Of a stretch of 64,000 bases of DNA, positions 35,310 to 47,210 are shown piece by piece. The notes beneath the pieces were generated by a model, which did no database searches, had not been told where the DNA came from, and saw only the letters and a program-made list of their open reading frames with translations. The stretch covers positions 372,001 through 436,000 of the forward strand of contig JAEHOE010000097.1 of the NCBI GenBank assembly GCA_016858145.1, read 5' to 3'. Each line of letters begins with the position of its first letter. Within the stretch, counting starts at the first letter, position 1. This stretch comes from Edaphochlamys debaryana. Its lineage: Eukaryota; Chlorophyta; Chlorophyceae; Chlamydomonadales. A program made the position numbers and the translations under genes.

Positions 35310-37420
35310 TGTCCACACCCGCCCTCCAGGCGGAGCAGCCGACGGCTCCCGAACCCCTCCATGCGCGGTCCGTCCATGCAGAGGGGGGCAGCCCCAAGGG
35401 CCAAAGCGCTGTCGCTGCCAACACACGGGTTTAGCGGAGTTGTGGCGGGCGTGCTCCGGATCGGTCGACGTCGGGCGGGCAAGGTCCCGGCGGCGGCGTG
35501 AAGTCAGCAGCGGACTCAGCGGCGGATGTTAGCGGCACTGTTAACAGCTGCGCCTGCAACGGTCCTGCGGGGAACGGTAATGGGCAGCCCAACGGCCCGA
35601 TGCCTACCTGCAGCTTGGGCCCGGCGAGGGCGCCCCTGGGCCCCTCCGGCCGCCATTGCTTCGCGGCTGCAGCGACGGTGTCGCCTCTGCCTCCGACTGC
35701 TCCCAGCCCGTCAGCCCGGCGGCGGTTCCAGGTGCGCCGGGGGGCGGGGTCGACGGAGGCGTGCGTGGTCGTAGGAGGCCTGGGGAAGGGAGGCGAACCC
35801 AAGATTGCCCACCAAGTTTGCACCGCCCCTCCACCTCATCCCGCTTCCCCCAGGCCCAGGGACCCCATAGCCGCCACGGAGCGCAGCGGCACCGCCTCCT
35901 TCCTTGGCGCTGCCCCCCCTTTCACTACTCGTGCTTCCCAACTGCATCGTGCCGCGCTGGGCCTGGCCCTTGGGACTGTTCGAGCTGCGGGTGATTGGGG
36001 AAGCATGCGTGCGGGCGGGCGGGCATGATGTGGCGGCGCGGGCGGGCGGGCATGTTTCGAGTGAGTGGACGCTCTCACGCAGGAGCCGCGGCGCGTGGAC
36101 CCACGGTAGCTAGGATGCGGATGAGCTTTCTTTTCTGTACCCATCGTCCCCCCCGCCCCGCCCGCCCCTCAGATCAGCGGATCGGCCTGATGTACGACAA
36201 GGTCTGGCCCGCATGCCAACGTGGACCTGGCAGCGCCCGGCAGAAAGCACCAGGCCAGGGTGAGGGAGGCGGAGGCACCGAGGCAGTGGCGGGTCGTGAT
36301 GCGGACGGCACAGCGCAAGAGGCTCAGGGGAGTACAGGGATACAGCGGATCCAGGTCAAGGGCCAGGGCTCACGGGCCGTGCGCGTGCTCACACACCCCA
36401 CGCGCGCGCCCAGTGCCACCCCCATCCTGATCTCCCGCCCTTCCATCTCTCGCCTTTCCCTCGCCCCGCACAGGAGTTGCTGCCAGGGGCTGGCGGCCGC
36501 GGCCTGCTCTCCGCCCTGGGCCGGGCCTTGCGGGCCCTCCACCACACGGGGCTGCGACACAGCGGGCCCCGGCCCCGCATCGGGCACTGGCGAGCTGTCG
36601 GGCGCAAGCAAGGCACGCGCTTGCGGCGGCGCTCCAGGCCCGGCACCGCCGCCACGGGCGAGCCCCGGCCCACGGCGGACGCCACGCACCCTTTGCAACC
36701 AAGCAAGCTCGCGCCTGGGGCAGCAGATACTCGGAGCAGCAGTGGGTGCAGGAGCCATCAGCACCCCCGGGGCAGGGGCCGGAGCGCGCCCGAAGCCGAC
36801 CTTCAGCCGCAGTCGCTTAGCAGACGGTATGCTGGTTGCCTTCCTGCGCCGCATCTGCCGGACCCAACGAGCCCCGGCGGAGCTTGCCTTGCGTGGACGC
36901 AAGCGTGGCTGCCGCTTGCACCGCCACAGCGCGCCGCAATTGCCCGAGGTTCCGCCGGTTCTCCCTCGCTTACACCTCGCAGCACGGGCGCAGCACGGCG
37001 ACAGCACGACCACCTCCATGACGCGCTTCACGCTCACTCGGCCCAGCACGGCCCTACAGAGGCCGCACCAGGCCCAGGCCCGCGCCCGGGCCCACAGGCG
37101 CCGCCCAAGCCGCCGGCCCTGGGTGAGGTGCAGTGGCCCTCCCAGCCTCCCGCGCCGGTCCTAGCTGCTCCTGCACGCAACCCGCCATCGCCCCTCCGCG
37201 AGCCGCCTCCGGCCAGGGCTCCCTGAACCGAAACCCGGTCCCCCTCGGATGGGGCGGGGCGGGGCGGGCCCCCCCAGCAGCGCGAGAACAGGCAGTGACG
37301 GCGGTGGCGGTAGACTTGGGTGTGCTGTCGGGGCCCCCCAACGGCATGACCTCGGCGGCAGCTGCGGCCTGCCGACGCCGACGCCCGGCACGCCGCCAAT
37401 GCACCTGATGATGGGCCCAT
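35310..37420 (+). pseudogene. psiKinase1: fragment of the kinase C-terminal exon, interrupted
   Basis: 35310-35730 and about 37290-37420 match the tail exon of the kinase: CGGAGCAGCCG at the exon start, CCGTCCATGCAGAG, CAGCTTGGGCCCGGCGAGG, GGCACGCCGCCAATGCA. Large internal deletions relative to 11303-12886 and stops in frame rule out a product. About 1.55 kb of unrelated sequence (35731-37285) splits the two parts. Confidence 0.7.
35731..37285. other. Insertion splitting psiKinase1
   Basis: Absent from the matching pseudo-copy at 50505-51380 and from the kinase itself. It has long open frames in several phases (for example 36477-37226 +) that are Arg/Pro/Ala-rich and look like composition effects. 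No transposon protein or terminal repeat was recognised, so its origin is unknown. Confidence 0.4.
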
Positions 37421-37811
37421 GAGATGCATACGCGGCGGCGACTTCTGGTGGCGGCGGCGGCTGCAGGGTCGGACCTGCCGGCGCCGCCGTGGACGCCGCC
37501 CATGCACCCCCTAGCCCCAATGGCCCCAGCCATGACTTTATTGACGAGCAATACTCCTGCGGATGTGGTTCACTTGGCCCTGGCCGAGGGCCTCGGCGAG
37601 CTTGGTTGTAATGCTTAGGACTGGGCATCGGTTATCAAGCTTGGTAATCACTAACTGACGCGCTGCAAACCGGCCACTTGTTCGCCCCACAGCGCGCAAC
37701 ATGTTTCGGTAGTCATTGGCACTACTGTCATTGTCGCTGTCGCATAATGAAACATAGTGGTTAAGGTGTTTACGCTTGGGCTGTGAACGTAATTTGAGAC
37801 AAGACCCCGAC
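37421..37811. other. Promoter region of NLR C
   Basis: No gene. The last 180 bases are the most AT-rich of the neighbourhood, as expected upstream of a start. A plus-strand TGTAA at 37607-37611 could be a remnant poly(A) signal of the kinase-derived fragment. Confidence 0.4.
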
Positions 37812-40800
37812 ATGGGCGCCCAGGTGTCGTCACCCGCTGCTGCGGGAGCCGCGACTGCCAATCAGGCTACAATAGGGTCTCCAGAGCGCCATCGGCCTTT
37901 CCCGGAGAAGCGGCTCGAAGACTGGGACGCGGAGGTGCGCCCGTGCGTCAACAGCAGCAGTTTGCGGCTAACTGCTGCCCGCCGGGGAACAATTTTTATC
38001 GGGGAAACCTCTTGGCAACACAAGACTTTATTGATACAAACGCGTTTGCCCATCGGCTGCAGGAGGTGGACTTCTGGTTGTCAGGGCTGAAGAATGCCAA
38101 GCAATGGCGCTCGCTCCTGCCCGTCGCCGTGGACGGTACCATGCTGGCACGCGTCTGGAGCATATCGGTAAGCGCCGGTGGGTCCTTCGTGGCCTGCGAT
38201 GTCCTACATGTACCGCACGTCAATGATGCCAGCACTTGCGCCGTTTAGCAGAGCCCCTGCCCCTCGATGGCTTTGACTGGCTGATCTATCATGCTGTGTG
38301 TGCGGGGCCCTGTGCACCACGCATTTCCGCCTGCAAAGGGCTCAATGTAAGCTCCCCGTCGCTCGCCCACATCGCTCGTCACCCAGTCCTTCGTCCACCC
38401 CGCTCCTCGTCAGCATGCAGTATCTGATGGAGAGGGGCGTACCCAAGGCGAACGCTCACCGACTGGTGGCCCTCCGAGACCAGGTGGCGGCCAGGGTGCC
38501 GGATGCGGGCACCCACGCCAACCCAACGGCGTCCTCCGTGCTTGCCACAGCCAAGGAAGCGCCGCCGGGGACCGCAAGGGTGGGTGCCATGGGTGGGTGG
38601 GCGTAGGGTGGATGTAGGGTGGGTGTAGGGTGCAGGCTCTGCGTGGTGTCGTCATCTCGTCGAACTCGCAGGGGTGGGAGATGCGGGTAATGCGGGTTGG
38701 CTAGTAGTTCGGCAATTCTTTACCCTGTTGGGTGGTGCGGGTAGGGTTCTGCCACGCTTGAGGCGTGGCCCGCTGGTGTACCATCCAGTCGCCGTCGTGT
38801 GTCAGTATCTCTTGATGAGCAAACCTCGGTCGCTGCCATGTGCAGGCGTCCACTTCAGCTTATTCAGCTGCACCGGCGCCGCCCCCTGCTGGAGATGAGG
38901 CGCCTGGGAAGGCCGCATCTGCTGGGGCCACTGCCGCCACTTGGGCACTGGTGTAACTCACTCACTCACTCACTCACTCACTCACTGCCGCCGCATCCTC
39001 TGGGGCGGGCAAGACGTCAGAGGCGCCTGGCACCGTCGTGGCTTCCTCAGGTCCTGATGATGAGGCGGACAACGAGGCCAAGGCGGGTCCTGATGATGAG
39101 GCGGCCAAGCCGGCGGACAGCCCAACTCAGACCCGCAAGGAGTCTCTCGTGGTAAGCGGTGTGCGTTCATGCAGAGAGGCCTTGCTGGAAGCGCGAGCCG
39201 TGCGGTCGGTGCACGGACGTAGCGAGGGCGGGACCACAAGCTGCCTCTCACCCCTTGCCCTGCCCCGCCCCCGCTCATCAGGCTATGGGCAGGAACGCGT
39301 TGGTGACGACCCGGGTGGTGTTGGAGGCGCTGGGGCCATCTCTTCCCATGGGTGAGGCACGTACGCATCTTCACACCCAACTGGCCAGGTAGCTACCGAC
39401 CAACGCGCGTGCTCGCCTTACAGGCTCCCGCTCCCCCCTCCCCCCAGGCTCCGAGGTCGCCAACCTAGTGGTTGGTGTGCTCAAGCTGGTGGAAACCGCG
39501 GTGGCCAACAAGAGCAACCTGCTGGACCTGCAGGACCGGGCGCTGGCCTTCCTGGACATCCTGGAGGCCTACAAGGGGGAGCTGGAGGAGCAAAAGCTCC
39601 ACGAAATGGTGAAGAAGTACAAGAAGCACCTGGAGGTGGGCGCGAGCCAGGAGAGGAGCGCTGAGGGCGGACCGTGCGTACCCCACTTAGTGGACAGGGC
39701 GGGTAGGCTGCTCGGATGGCACCTGCAGATTGTGCTTCCTTACCACGCTCTGTCTCTTATTGTGACCCCATCCTCCCCCTCGCTCGTAGGCCATTGGGAA
39801 GTACGCACGGAAGTACTCGTCGTGCGGCTTGTTTGTGCAGCTGCTCAAGGCCGGCATCCACGCCAAGGCCTATGAGCAGCTGGCGGCGCGCATGAAGGAC
39901 CTGGGGGACGAGGTCATGATGCTGGTGGGAGTGGACACCAACGCACGGCTGCAGGCGATGCAGGGCCTGGTGGTGGAGTCCAAGGCGCTGCTGGACCGCG
40001 TGGTGCTGCGCCAGGTGGGGCAGTCTGCGGGGTGGTGGGGTGTGGGGACAGCCAGGTCACGGCCCGGCGTCGTTAACATTGGGTTTAGTTGGGGCCAAGT
40101 CCGTTTAAGCATTGGGCCACACGTCAATCTGCATGCATGGCGTTCGGCAACACACCTCGGCTCCTTGCTCGTTGTGCCGTCCCCTGCCGTCCCCTGCTTG
40201 CTGTCCTGCCTGACGTACCCTGATCTTTGTATTGTGCCTGCGTGCTTTCTCCGCCTCAGGATCCCTCGACCGAGGTCTTCGCGTTTGTGGAGCAGTATGG
40301 GGGACTGGAGGCGGTGGTGGCGGCAGGGAAGCTGGGCCTGGCGGTGGAGAAGCTGGACATCAGCTCACGTGTGACTATCGAGATGGTGAGGCAGCTTGAG
40401 GGCTTGGTCGTGTGCCTCCCGCCCGTTGATCTGTGCAAGGAGCCCCGCTGGCGGCCGCAGATGTCGACGCTGCTTGCGTGCCTTGCATGCCGTGCTGAAA
40501 CCCACCCCGTTTTCCCGCCCGCACACGGGTCGTACGTACCATGCCGCTTGTCGCCTCTCGTCAGATTTCTTCGCTGGTTGGGGCCTACCTGGACGACGGC
40601 CCGCATCAGCAGATCCCGCAGCTGGACCTGCGGCTCTTCTGGGTCAAGCAGTTTGGCAAGAAAGGGAAGGTGCCCTGGTGAGCCCCTGATGCAAACTCAA
40701 CCGCGCTGTCAAGACCTGACCCTGCACTGTCCTGACTCTCTATGCCCCCATGGAATTGGCATGCGCCGCACGTACGACCCCCTCCTCACACCCCTGCCTG

Positions 40801-43565
40801 CTCCTCCCCTCTTCACTCCTCCCTTGCTCACACCCCTGCTCCTCCCGTCCAATCAGGTATACCTTTTGGGATGCATTCCCTTCCAAGCTTAAGGACACGC
40901 TCCCAGACGAAGCCCAAGTGGAGGGGCTGTGTGCCTTGCTGGCGGAGGAGGGCCGGAGGGAGGCGCTGCAGCGGGCCCTGGAGCGGTCTGACAGCGACAC
41001 GCTGAGCGTGTGGGAGCTGCGCAAGTCCTTCAACGGGGACGAGGACCTGTTTACGCAGATTCGCTGTCTGCTTGACGGCCAAGGCCTGCCACCGCTGCCC
41101 CCACACTACGCCGGGCGGGAGGCGGAGGCCGAGGCGCTGATCACAGAGCTGCAACAGTGTTCAATCCTGTTGCATGGCCCTGGGGGTATTGGCAAGTCCA
41201 GCCTTGCGGCGGACGTGGCGGCTCGGCTGCTGAGAGCTGCTGGGGGCGTGGCCCGGCGGGCTTTGTGGGTTGGCCTTCGTGAGGCGGGCAGCGCGGAGGA
41301 GGTGGAGGCACGCTTCTGTGCTGCACTAGGCGTGCAGCGGGTGAGAGGGGCTGAGGTTTTGAAGGCTCAGGGGTTGCCACGCGCGCTAGCGTATGTACTT
41401 AGCATAAGAGCCCCGACCCCCATCCCTTTATAGTAACCCCCATCTTATGCAGTGGCCTCTTACCATTTTCCCCGCTGGCCACCACACCTTTAGGAGATGC
41501 CCCACGCAGCGGCCCCCATCCTGGCCGCCCTGCGTGCACTGGCCGACAAGGCTGCAGGGGGGGGGGGCGGCAAGTCATCGGGTGATGCGGCTGTGGTGGT
41601 GGTGGTGGACAATGCGGAGGACGCCCTGCTGCACTCGGAGGAGGAGGGCACCCCGCTGCACTCGGAGGAGGAGGACACCCCGCTGCACTCGGAGGAGGAG
41701 GACGGCCCGCTGCACTCGGAGGAGGAGGACGCCCCGCTGCCGCTGCCAGCGGCGGAGGCGCTAAGGGGCCTGCTGCGGAAGGTGAGCGTTGCTGCTATAC
41801 CGTGGGTTAAAAGGGCTAGCGTTTGGCACGTGATGAGCTGTTGGGCCCACGGTAGGGTCACACGACCTGAACCTGCCCTTTGATATGCACCATGCGCTGT
41901 CCTCAGGTACTCGCCCAGGCGCCCACCGTGCGGCTGCTGGTCACCTCCCGCACACCGCTGGGCGGGGACCTGGGGCTGGAGGAGAGGCGCGTGGGCGCCA
42001 TCAGCCCTGAGGCGGCCACACAGCTTCTTCAGAAGGCCGTGGCCGGCCTGAGCCACGCGGAGGCGGCGGAGGTGGCGGCGGCGTGCCGCTGGGTGCCGCT
42101 GGTGCGAAGTCTGGTGGCGGAGGCATTGGCGTACGGCCGGTTGACGCTGGAGGTGAGGGCTTGCAACACTGGCTGGGGGGGGGGGGCTGGAGCAGGTTGA
42201 GTTACCTGAGTTGCCTCCATTTCTCACCTGGCGGGCTGGGTCGTCATCATGTGGTCATGTCCATTCTCTGCCTGCACATCCTACCTCAGGACCTTCCAAG
42301 GCTCACAGAAGCTGAAGGGAGGCTAAAAGCAGCGGTGGCAAGCTCAGACGGCGACCCCACCAGTGCCACAGTGCGCCTCGCCCTGGCGTCCCTGCCGGCA
42401 CCAGACAAGCAGGCGGCCGCCTGCTTGGTTGTCTTCCCGGGCGCCTTTGATGACGAGGCCGCAGCTGCAGTGTTCAACTCTGAGCGCAGCCGTGCAAAAC
42501 CGCATGCCGTCCTCAGCGTGCTGCTGAAGCACGGTGTGCTGCAGCGGGCAGACAGGCAGCAGCGGTACGCCATGCACATGCTCGTGCGGCAGCATGTGGT
42601 GACGCTGGGCGCACCTGGCGATCCCACCTTTCAAGCCCGTGCCGAGGGCCGCTTCGTGGTGCACATGCTGCGCCTGCTGCGGAAGTGGGACGACTTGAAC
42701 AGCGGTAACGACACACGCCGGGGGGTGGCAATGAAAGCTGCGGACCAACAACATGCAGACCTGGGGCGCCTGTTTGAGCTGCTCAAGGGCCTGACTCCCG
42801 AGCACGGCGTGAACATGGCTGCCGTTTTACAGGACATGGGAGAGGTTACTTCTCCTACGGCGGTTGCAGGGCCCATGCGAGACCTGGCTGGCACAGCTGG
42901 AGTCGACTGGCCCTGGAGCGGCAGCGGGGCAGCGTGTGGACGTGAAGGCAGCGTCGACGCTGTACACGCTATACACGCTGTTGGGCCGCATCCATGACGA
43001 TGCTCACCGCTACGAGAAGGCGGAGCCGCTGTACCGCCAGGCGCTGGAGCTTGCACAGCGCGTCCTGGGCCCCGACGACCCCGAAACCATCGACGCCTTG
43101 CACAGCCTGGCGGGATGCCTGGAGTCACAGGGCCGCTACCAGGAGGGAGAGGCGCTGTACCGCCAGGCGCTGGAGCTTGTGCAGAGGCGTCTGGGCCCTC
43201 AGAACCCCGATGACAGCGCCGGCAGTTCAGTTAGGCTGGCAGACTGCCTGGAGTCAGAGGGGCGCTTTCAGGAGGCAGAAGTGCTGTACCGCCAGGCGCT
43301 GGAGCTGTGGAAGGGTGCCCGGGGCCCAGAGAACAGGATGACCATCAACAGCGAATACTGGCTGGCAAAGTGCCTGCAAGCACAGGGCCGATTCGAGGAG
43401 ACAGAGCCGCTGTTTCGGGAGGCATTTGGGTGGAGGGTCCACGTCCTGGGCCCTACGCACGAAAGCACCGTTGCCACCCTGAACGACCTGACGGAATGCA
43501 GGATGGCCCTCGGCGATCCTGATGCCGAGCGCCTTCTGCACTCATATTGGTCGATATATCTGTAA
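37812..43565 (+). CDS. NLR-like paralog C (integrity uncertain)
   Basis: Exons 37812-37934 (start MGAQVSS, myristoylation consensus but no Cys), 38063-38167, 38421-38579, 38846-38950, about 39014-39151, 39282-39351, 39448-39635, 39790-40014, 40260-40385, 40565-40677, 40857-41340, 41494-41781, 41907-42152 and 42290-43565 (TAA). Domain order as in A: acylated start, unknown domain, helical bundle, FWVKQFG linker, NB-ARC (GPGGIGKSS, VVVVDNAED, VTSR, MHMLVR), about four TPRs. Two doubts. An in-frame TAA at 38954-38956, beside a CTCA microsatellite, must be removed by a 63- or 72-bp intron with weak acceptors. The last exon has lost a net 23 bp relative to paralog D near 42840; removing 42809-42869 as a 61-bp GT-AG intron restores the frame. 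With both introns the product is about 1190 residues. The Walker B exon carries an acidic repeat insertion. Confidence 0.6.
38957..38986. repeat. CTCA microsatellite in NLR C
   Basis: About seven tandem CTCA units in the low-complexity linker part of NLR C, directly after the TAA triplet at 38954. The reading frame resumes in the same phase behind it (TAAASSGAGKTS). Confidence 0.9.
41633..41745 (+). repeat. LHSEEE(D/G)xP coding repeat in the NB-ARC of NLR C
   Basis: Four 27-bp units coding LHSEEEGTP, LHSEEEDTP, LHSEEEDGP and LHSEEEDAP, directly after the Walker B segment. Paralogs A, B and D have only a short QP- or HP-containing turn there. The expansion is in frame and very acidic. Confidence 0.9.
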
Positions 43566-46046
43566 GGCGGTGCACCGGTATATATTGTCCTGAAGGTGTC
43601 CCACGCATTGCGCGGAAGGGTGGAGGGGGTAGGGTTTGCGCGGAGGGAGCGGAGGGGGTGGATGTAAGGCGGGGGCCCCGGGACTGGGGGCGGCGGTGGG
43701 GTCAGCACGGCACTCAGCAGGGACCCCTTTCAGCACGCTTCATGAGGGGGCAAACGGCAAACGGTGCCCCCTGTCGGTCAATCGACTTACTGTTGTTACA
43801 CGACAAGTGACTACTCAAACATTCACGTCTGGGGGGGGTCTAGGGGGGGGGGTAGGAATGATGTAAACGTCCTCCTTTGGAAATAGCTTGGCTAAATGAG
43901 CCCGAACCGCTTACAAATAATTTCGGAGGTGTTAGTAGTACGGGGCCCCAAAGTTCAGGGTGGGTGGGTGGCGCGGTGGGTCTGGGGTCCGGGAATTTTC
44001 GCCAAGCTGGGAGGCACAGGAGGAAGGACCCGCTCCGTCGGCTCCTGCACTCTTCCAGGGGTCCAAAGGGCGTCTGTTGACAAGGTCTGAACCCTGGGTA
44101 TGCCTGACCACGCACAGCGGTTGGGAGGGCGGGTCCAGGCTGGACGTGATCCGCCATGTCTGCATGGCCAGAAGACTGGGGGTTCCATTCCCCCCTGTTG
44201 TGTGACATACAGTCGCTTGGTCACAGTGGTAGTCGGTGCGGCAGGATCCTCTTTGGGGGGCGATGGATGTGTCCATGTTCAATGGACAGACCCCGAGTCT
44301 GCCAGACTCCATTGGTACTTGTGCAGCCCTTGTATGCGACGTTTCGAGTACGGTTACGCCCGGGCCAAGTGTTAAACCCTCGGGAATCCGCCAGGGAGGC
44401 CCCGATCCCCGATCCAACCCGGCCGGGCTGAAGCTGGGGACCACACGCAGAGCTCGCGCGGGCCGGGCGCGCAATAACGCGAGCGGTCGCGAAGACGTCC
44501 AAATTTGCCGAGCACCCATCTCCGCGAGACGTGCGCCTACGAGCCAGAAACGGCTTCGAGGCGAATACCAAAGAGTACCCTGAGCCCATGAAGTCGGCGC
44601 GTACTCGCGAGTCGCCGGGAGGAGGCCACCCGGAAGCATCCTCGGTCCCGTAACTTTGGGGCTAACTTATGCGGGCCCCTCGCGCCCCGCCGCGCGCCGC
44701 AAAAACTCAGTTACGAGACTCTGTACCGACTGAGTCCAGAAACTGCGCTGCGCGAGGCCCGGGCAGCGACCTCGGACGCGTGCTCGGCCCGCGCGCGAAC
44801 TTCGCCGTGGGGCAGCCTTGCGCAACGTCTTTGCTTACTCCTGGCTCATAGTTCTACCATGTGACTGATGGTACTGGCGAAAGCGACTTCCGGTGCACGC
44901 TAGAGACTCCGAGCAGCGATCACCATCACACGTCGCAACGCCGCGTCCACCGCCGCTGCTCGCAACAGTTCTCCCCTGTATTGCGGATCACATATGCCGC
45001 CTGGCTGCGCCTGGGGAACCGGGCAGTCCCTTCAAGAGCTGCACCACTACACCGCAGGTGTTTGCCCCAGGACGGCTTGCAAGACAGTAGCGCACATGGA
45101 CAGCACTCCGCAGATGCAGGAATCAAAGTGTTCATTATACGTTATGTGCATGTGCAGTGCTGCAGTACGTCGTACGGCATGGGTGGGTGGGTGGGTCAGG
45201 GGGGTCAGGAGCTTTTGCGGCATGGGGTGCAAAACTTTCGTCCCTTCCCCCACCCCCCTGGTGGGTCCCTCTGCATGGCCCAAACCGTCGCGGTGCATGC
45301 ACCGGAGTCGGCCCACCCGTGACGGCCGCGAGCTCCTTGCCGCCTACGGTAGCCCCGCGGCTGTGGACCTTGTGCTCGGCTAGGACCCCCCTTGCACAAT
45401 ACCGGGGGCCTCGACACCAGGAGCCAGGAAAGTACCGTTTGCGCGCGCGGCTGCCCATAGGTTAGCCCCTGCCACGGCGATGCGCATTGCTGGCACCCTG
45501 CCTTCTTCTCTCGCGTTGCGACAGCGCTCAGCTGCATCCCCTCCGTCATCATCCGGCTAGCATCCTAGCTGCACGGCCCCTGCGAGCACAGAACCCCCCT
45601 GCACCGACTTCGGCGGCCTCTGGGGCCCCACAGAGTAAGACGACACGCCCCAGTGACCCAGGGCCACCCTCAGCTCGACTTCGTGATTCGACGGGCAGCA
45701 CTATGGCGACGGGGGACCGCGTTGTGGCCGCGTTGGGACGCGTAGGGCGCGCTACCTTGCGTTGGGGCTCAACGCGAAGCGTCGGGTCGCGTACCCTTAA
45801 CGCGACACGCGACCGGCTTGGAGCACGTTTGTGTGCGTCGCGCTGCACGCCAAGCTACGCTTTGCAACGCGATCGCCATGCGTTCACGGTACGCGTTCGC
45901 CTGCTGCAGGCACCACACTCGCTGCTTGCCCAGTGCATATAGACTGCAGATGTTTGAAGCCACCTAGCTTAGAGCACCTAGCACCTAGGTTGAGTGTGTA
46001 ATCTCGCCCGCGGCAAGCAGGCCCGGCATGCCGGCCCGGCAACCCT
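43566..46046. other. Intergenic region after NLR C
   Basis: About 2.5 kb without a recognised gene. Open frames such as 43932-44639 (-) and 44236-44583 (+) overlap each other, have no domain signature and no splice partners. TGTAA overlaps the NLR C stop (43561-43565). No tRNA, rRNA or repeat was noticed. Confidence 0.45.
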
Positions 46047-46199
46047 ATGTTTGTCCCAGCACATATAGTACATCATGTTGGTCCCAGCCTCAGCGGCAGA
46101 CGGTGTGGACAAGGCTGCACAGCATGCGCCATCATCGCGTGGTTGCCCCGACAGACGGCCACGCTTATCTGCGATCTTGCAAACTCAGGACGACAAAAC

Positions 46200-47210
46200 A
46201 AAGTGCATGGTACTGGCAAGGACCCCGCCGCCACGACCCTCCATCCCCCACCTCCGCCCCCGACGCTTTCTGCCCTGCCCCCGCCGCCGCCTCCGGCCCC
46301 AAAGCCCTCTCCGCCCCTGCAAACTCCGCCCATGGCCCCGTCCCCACCGCCGCCGCGCCCTCCGCCCTCTCCGCCCCGTCGGCCCCCGCCCCGCCCGCGT
46401 CCTCCCCTTCCCCCTTTCCCGCCGTCTCCACCGCCGCCGCCCCCTAAGCCCTCTCCAGCGTCTCGGCCTCCTCCCCGGTCGTGTCGTCCCCCGCCCCCAC
46501 CGCCTCCGGCCCCTCCCACCCTCTGCGCCCCCGCCGTCTCCTCCCCCGTCGCCTCCTCCTCCGCCCCTGCCCCCTTGCCCCCTCCCCTGCCCCCGCCCCC
46601 GCCGTCTCCATCGCCTCTACCCCCGCCTCCTCCTCCTCCGCCCCAGCCCCCGTCGCCTCGGCCCCCTCTGGCCTCCTCGGCCCCTCCGCCTGCGCCGCCG
46701 TCGCTTCCTGCCGTGCGCCCGCTTCCACCGTCTCCGTCCCCACCACCCCCTCCCCCGCCGCCCCCGCCCCCGCCGCCGCCTCCCATGCCTCGGCCCCCGC
46801 CCCGACTGCTTCCGCTCTCTCCGGCGTCTCGGCCTCCTCCCCGGTCATGTCGTCCCCCGCCCCCACCGCCTCCGGCCCCTCCGCCCTCGCGGCTCCAACA
46901 CCTCCTCCCCCGTCGCCTCCTCCCATGCCCTCGCCTCCACCGTCGCCGCGCCCTCCGCCCTCTCCGCCCCCTCGGCCCCTGCCCCCCTCGCGTCCTCCCT
47001 TGCCCCCGCCCCCGCCGTCTCCGTCGCCTCCACCCCCGCCGCCTCCTCCTCGGCCCCAGCCCCCGCCGCCTCGGCCCCGTCTGGCCTCCTCGGCCCCTCC
47101 GCCTGCGCCGCCGTCGCTTCCTGCCGTGCGCCCTCTTCTACCGTCTCCGTCCCCACCACCCCCCTCCCCCGCCGCCCCCGCCGCCGCCTTCCGAATAACA
47201 AGTGTAGCTA
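46200..47210. repeat. C-rich low-complexity block with a two-unit tandem repeat
   Basis: About 1 kb of CCG/CCC/TCC-rich sequence, open in several frames: Pro/Ser-rich on the plus strand (for example 46047-47198), Gly/Ala/Glu-rich on the minus strand. An imperfect unit of about 365 bp occurs twice (TCTCGGCCTCCTCCCCGGTC at about 46461 and 46831; CCGTCGCTTCCTGCCGTGCG at about 46697 and 47110). It could be a hydroxyproline-rich wall-protein exon of the kind common in volvocine algae, but no signal peptide, partner domain or intron frame confirms a gene. Confidence 0.5.

Noticed and set aside
36477..37226. Arg/Pro/Ala-rich ORF inside the psiKinase1 insertion as a transposon protein
   Set aside because: No transposase or reverse transcriptase motif and alternative frames are equally open.
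43932..44639. Minus-strand ORF of 235 codons as a gene
   Set aside because: No recognisable domain, overlapped by plus-strand frames of similar length, composition-driven.
46047..47198. Pro-rich ORF as a confident pherophorin or extensin gene
   Set aside because: No signal peptide, no pherophorin domain, and equally long frames on the other strand; kept only as low-complexity sequence.
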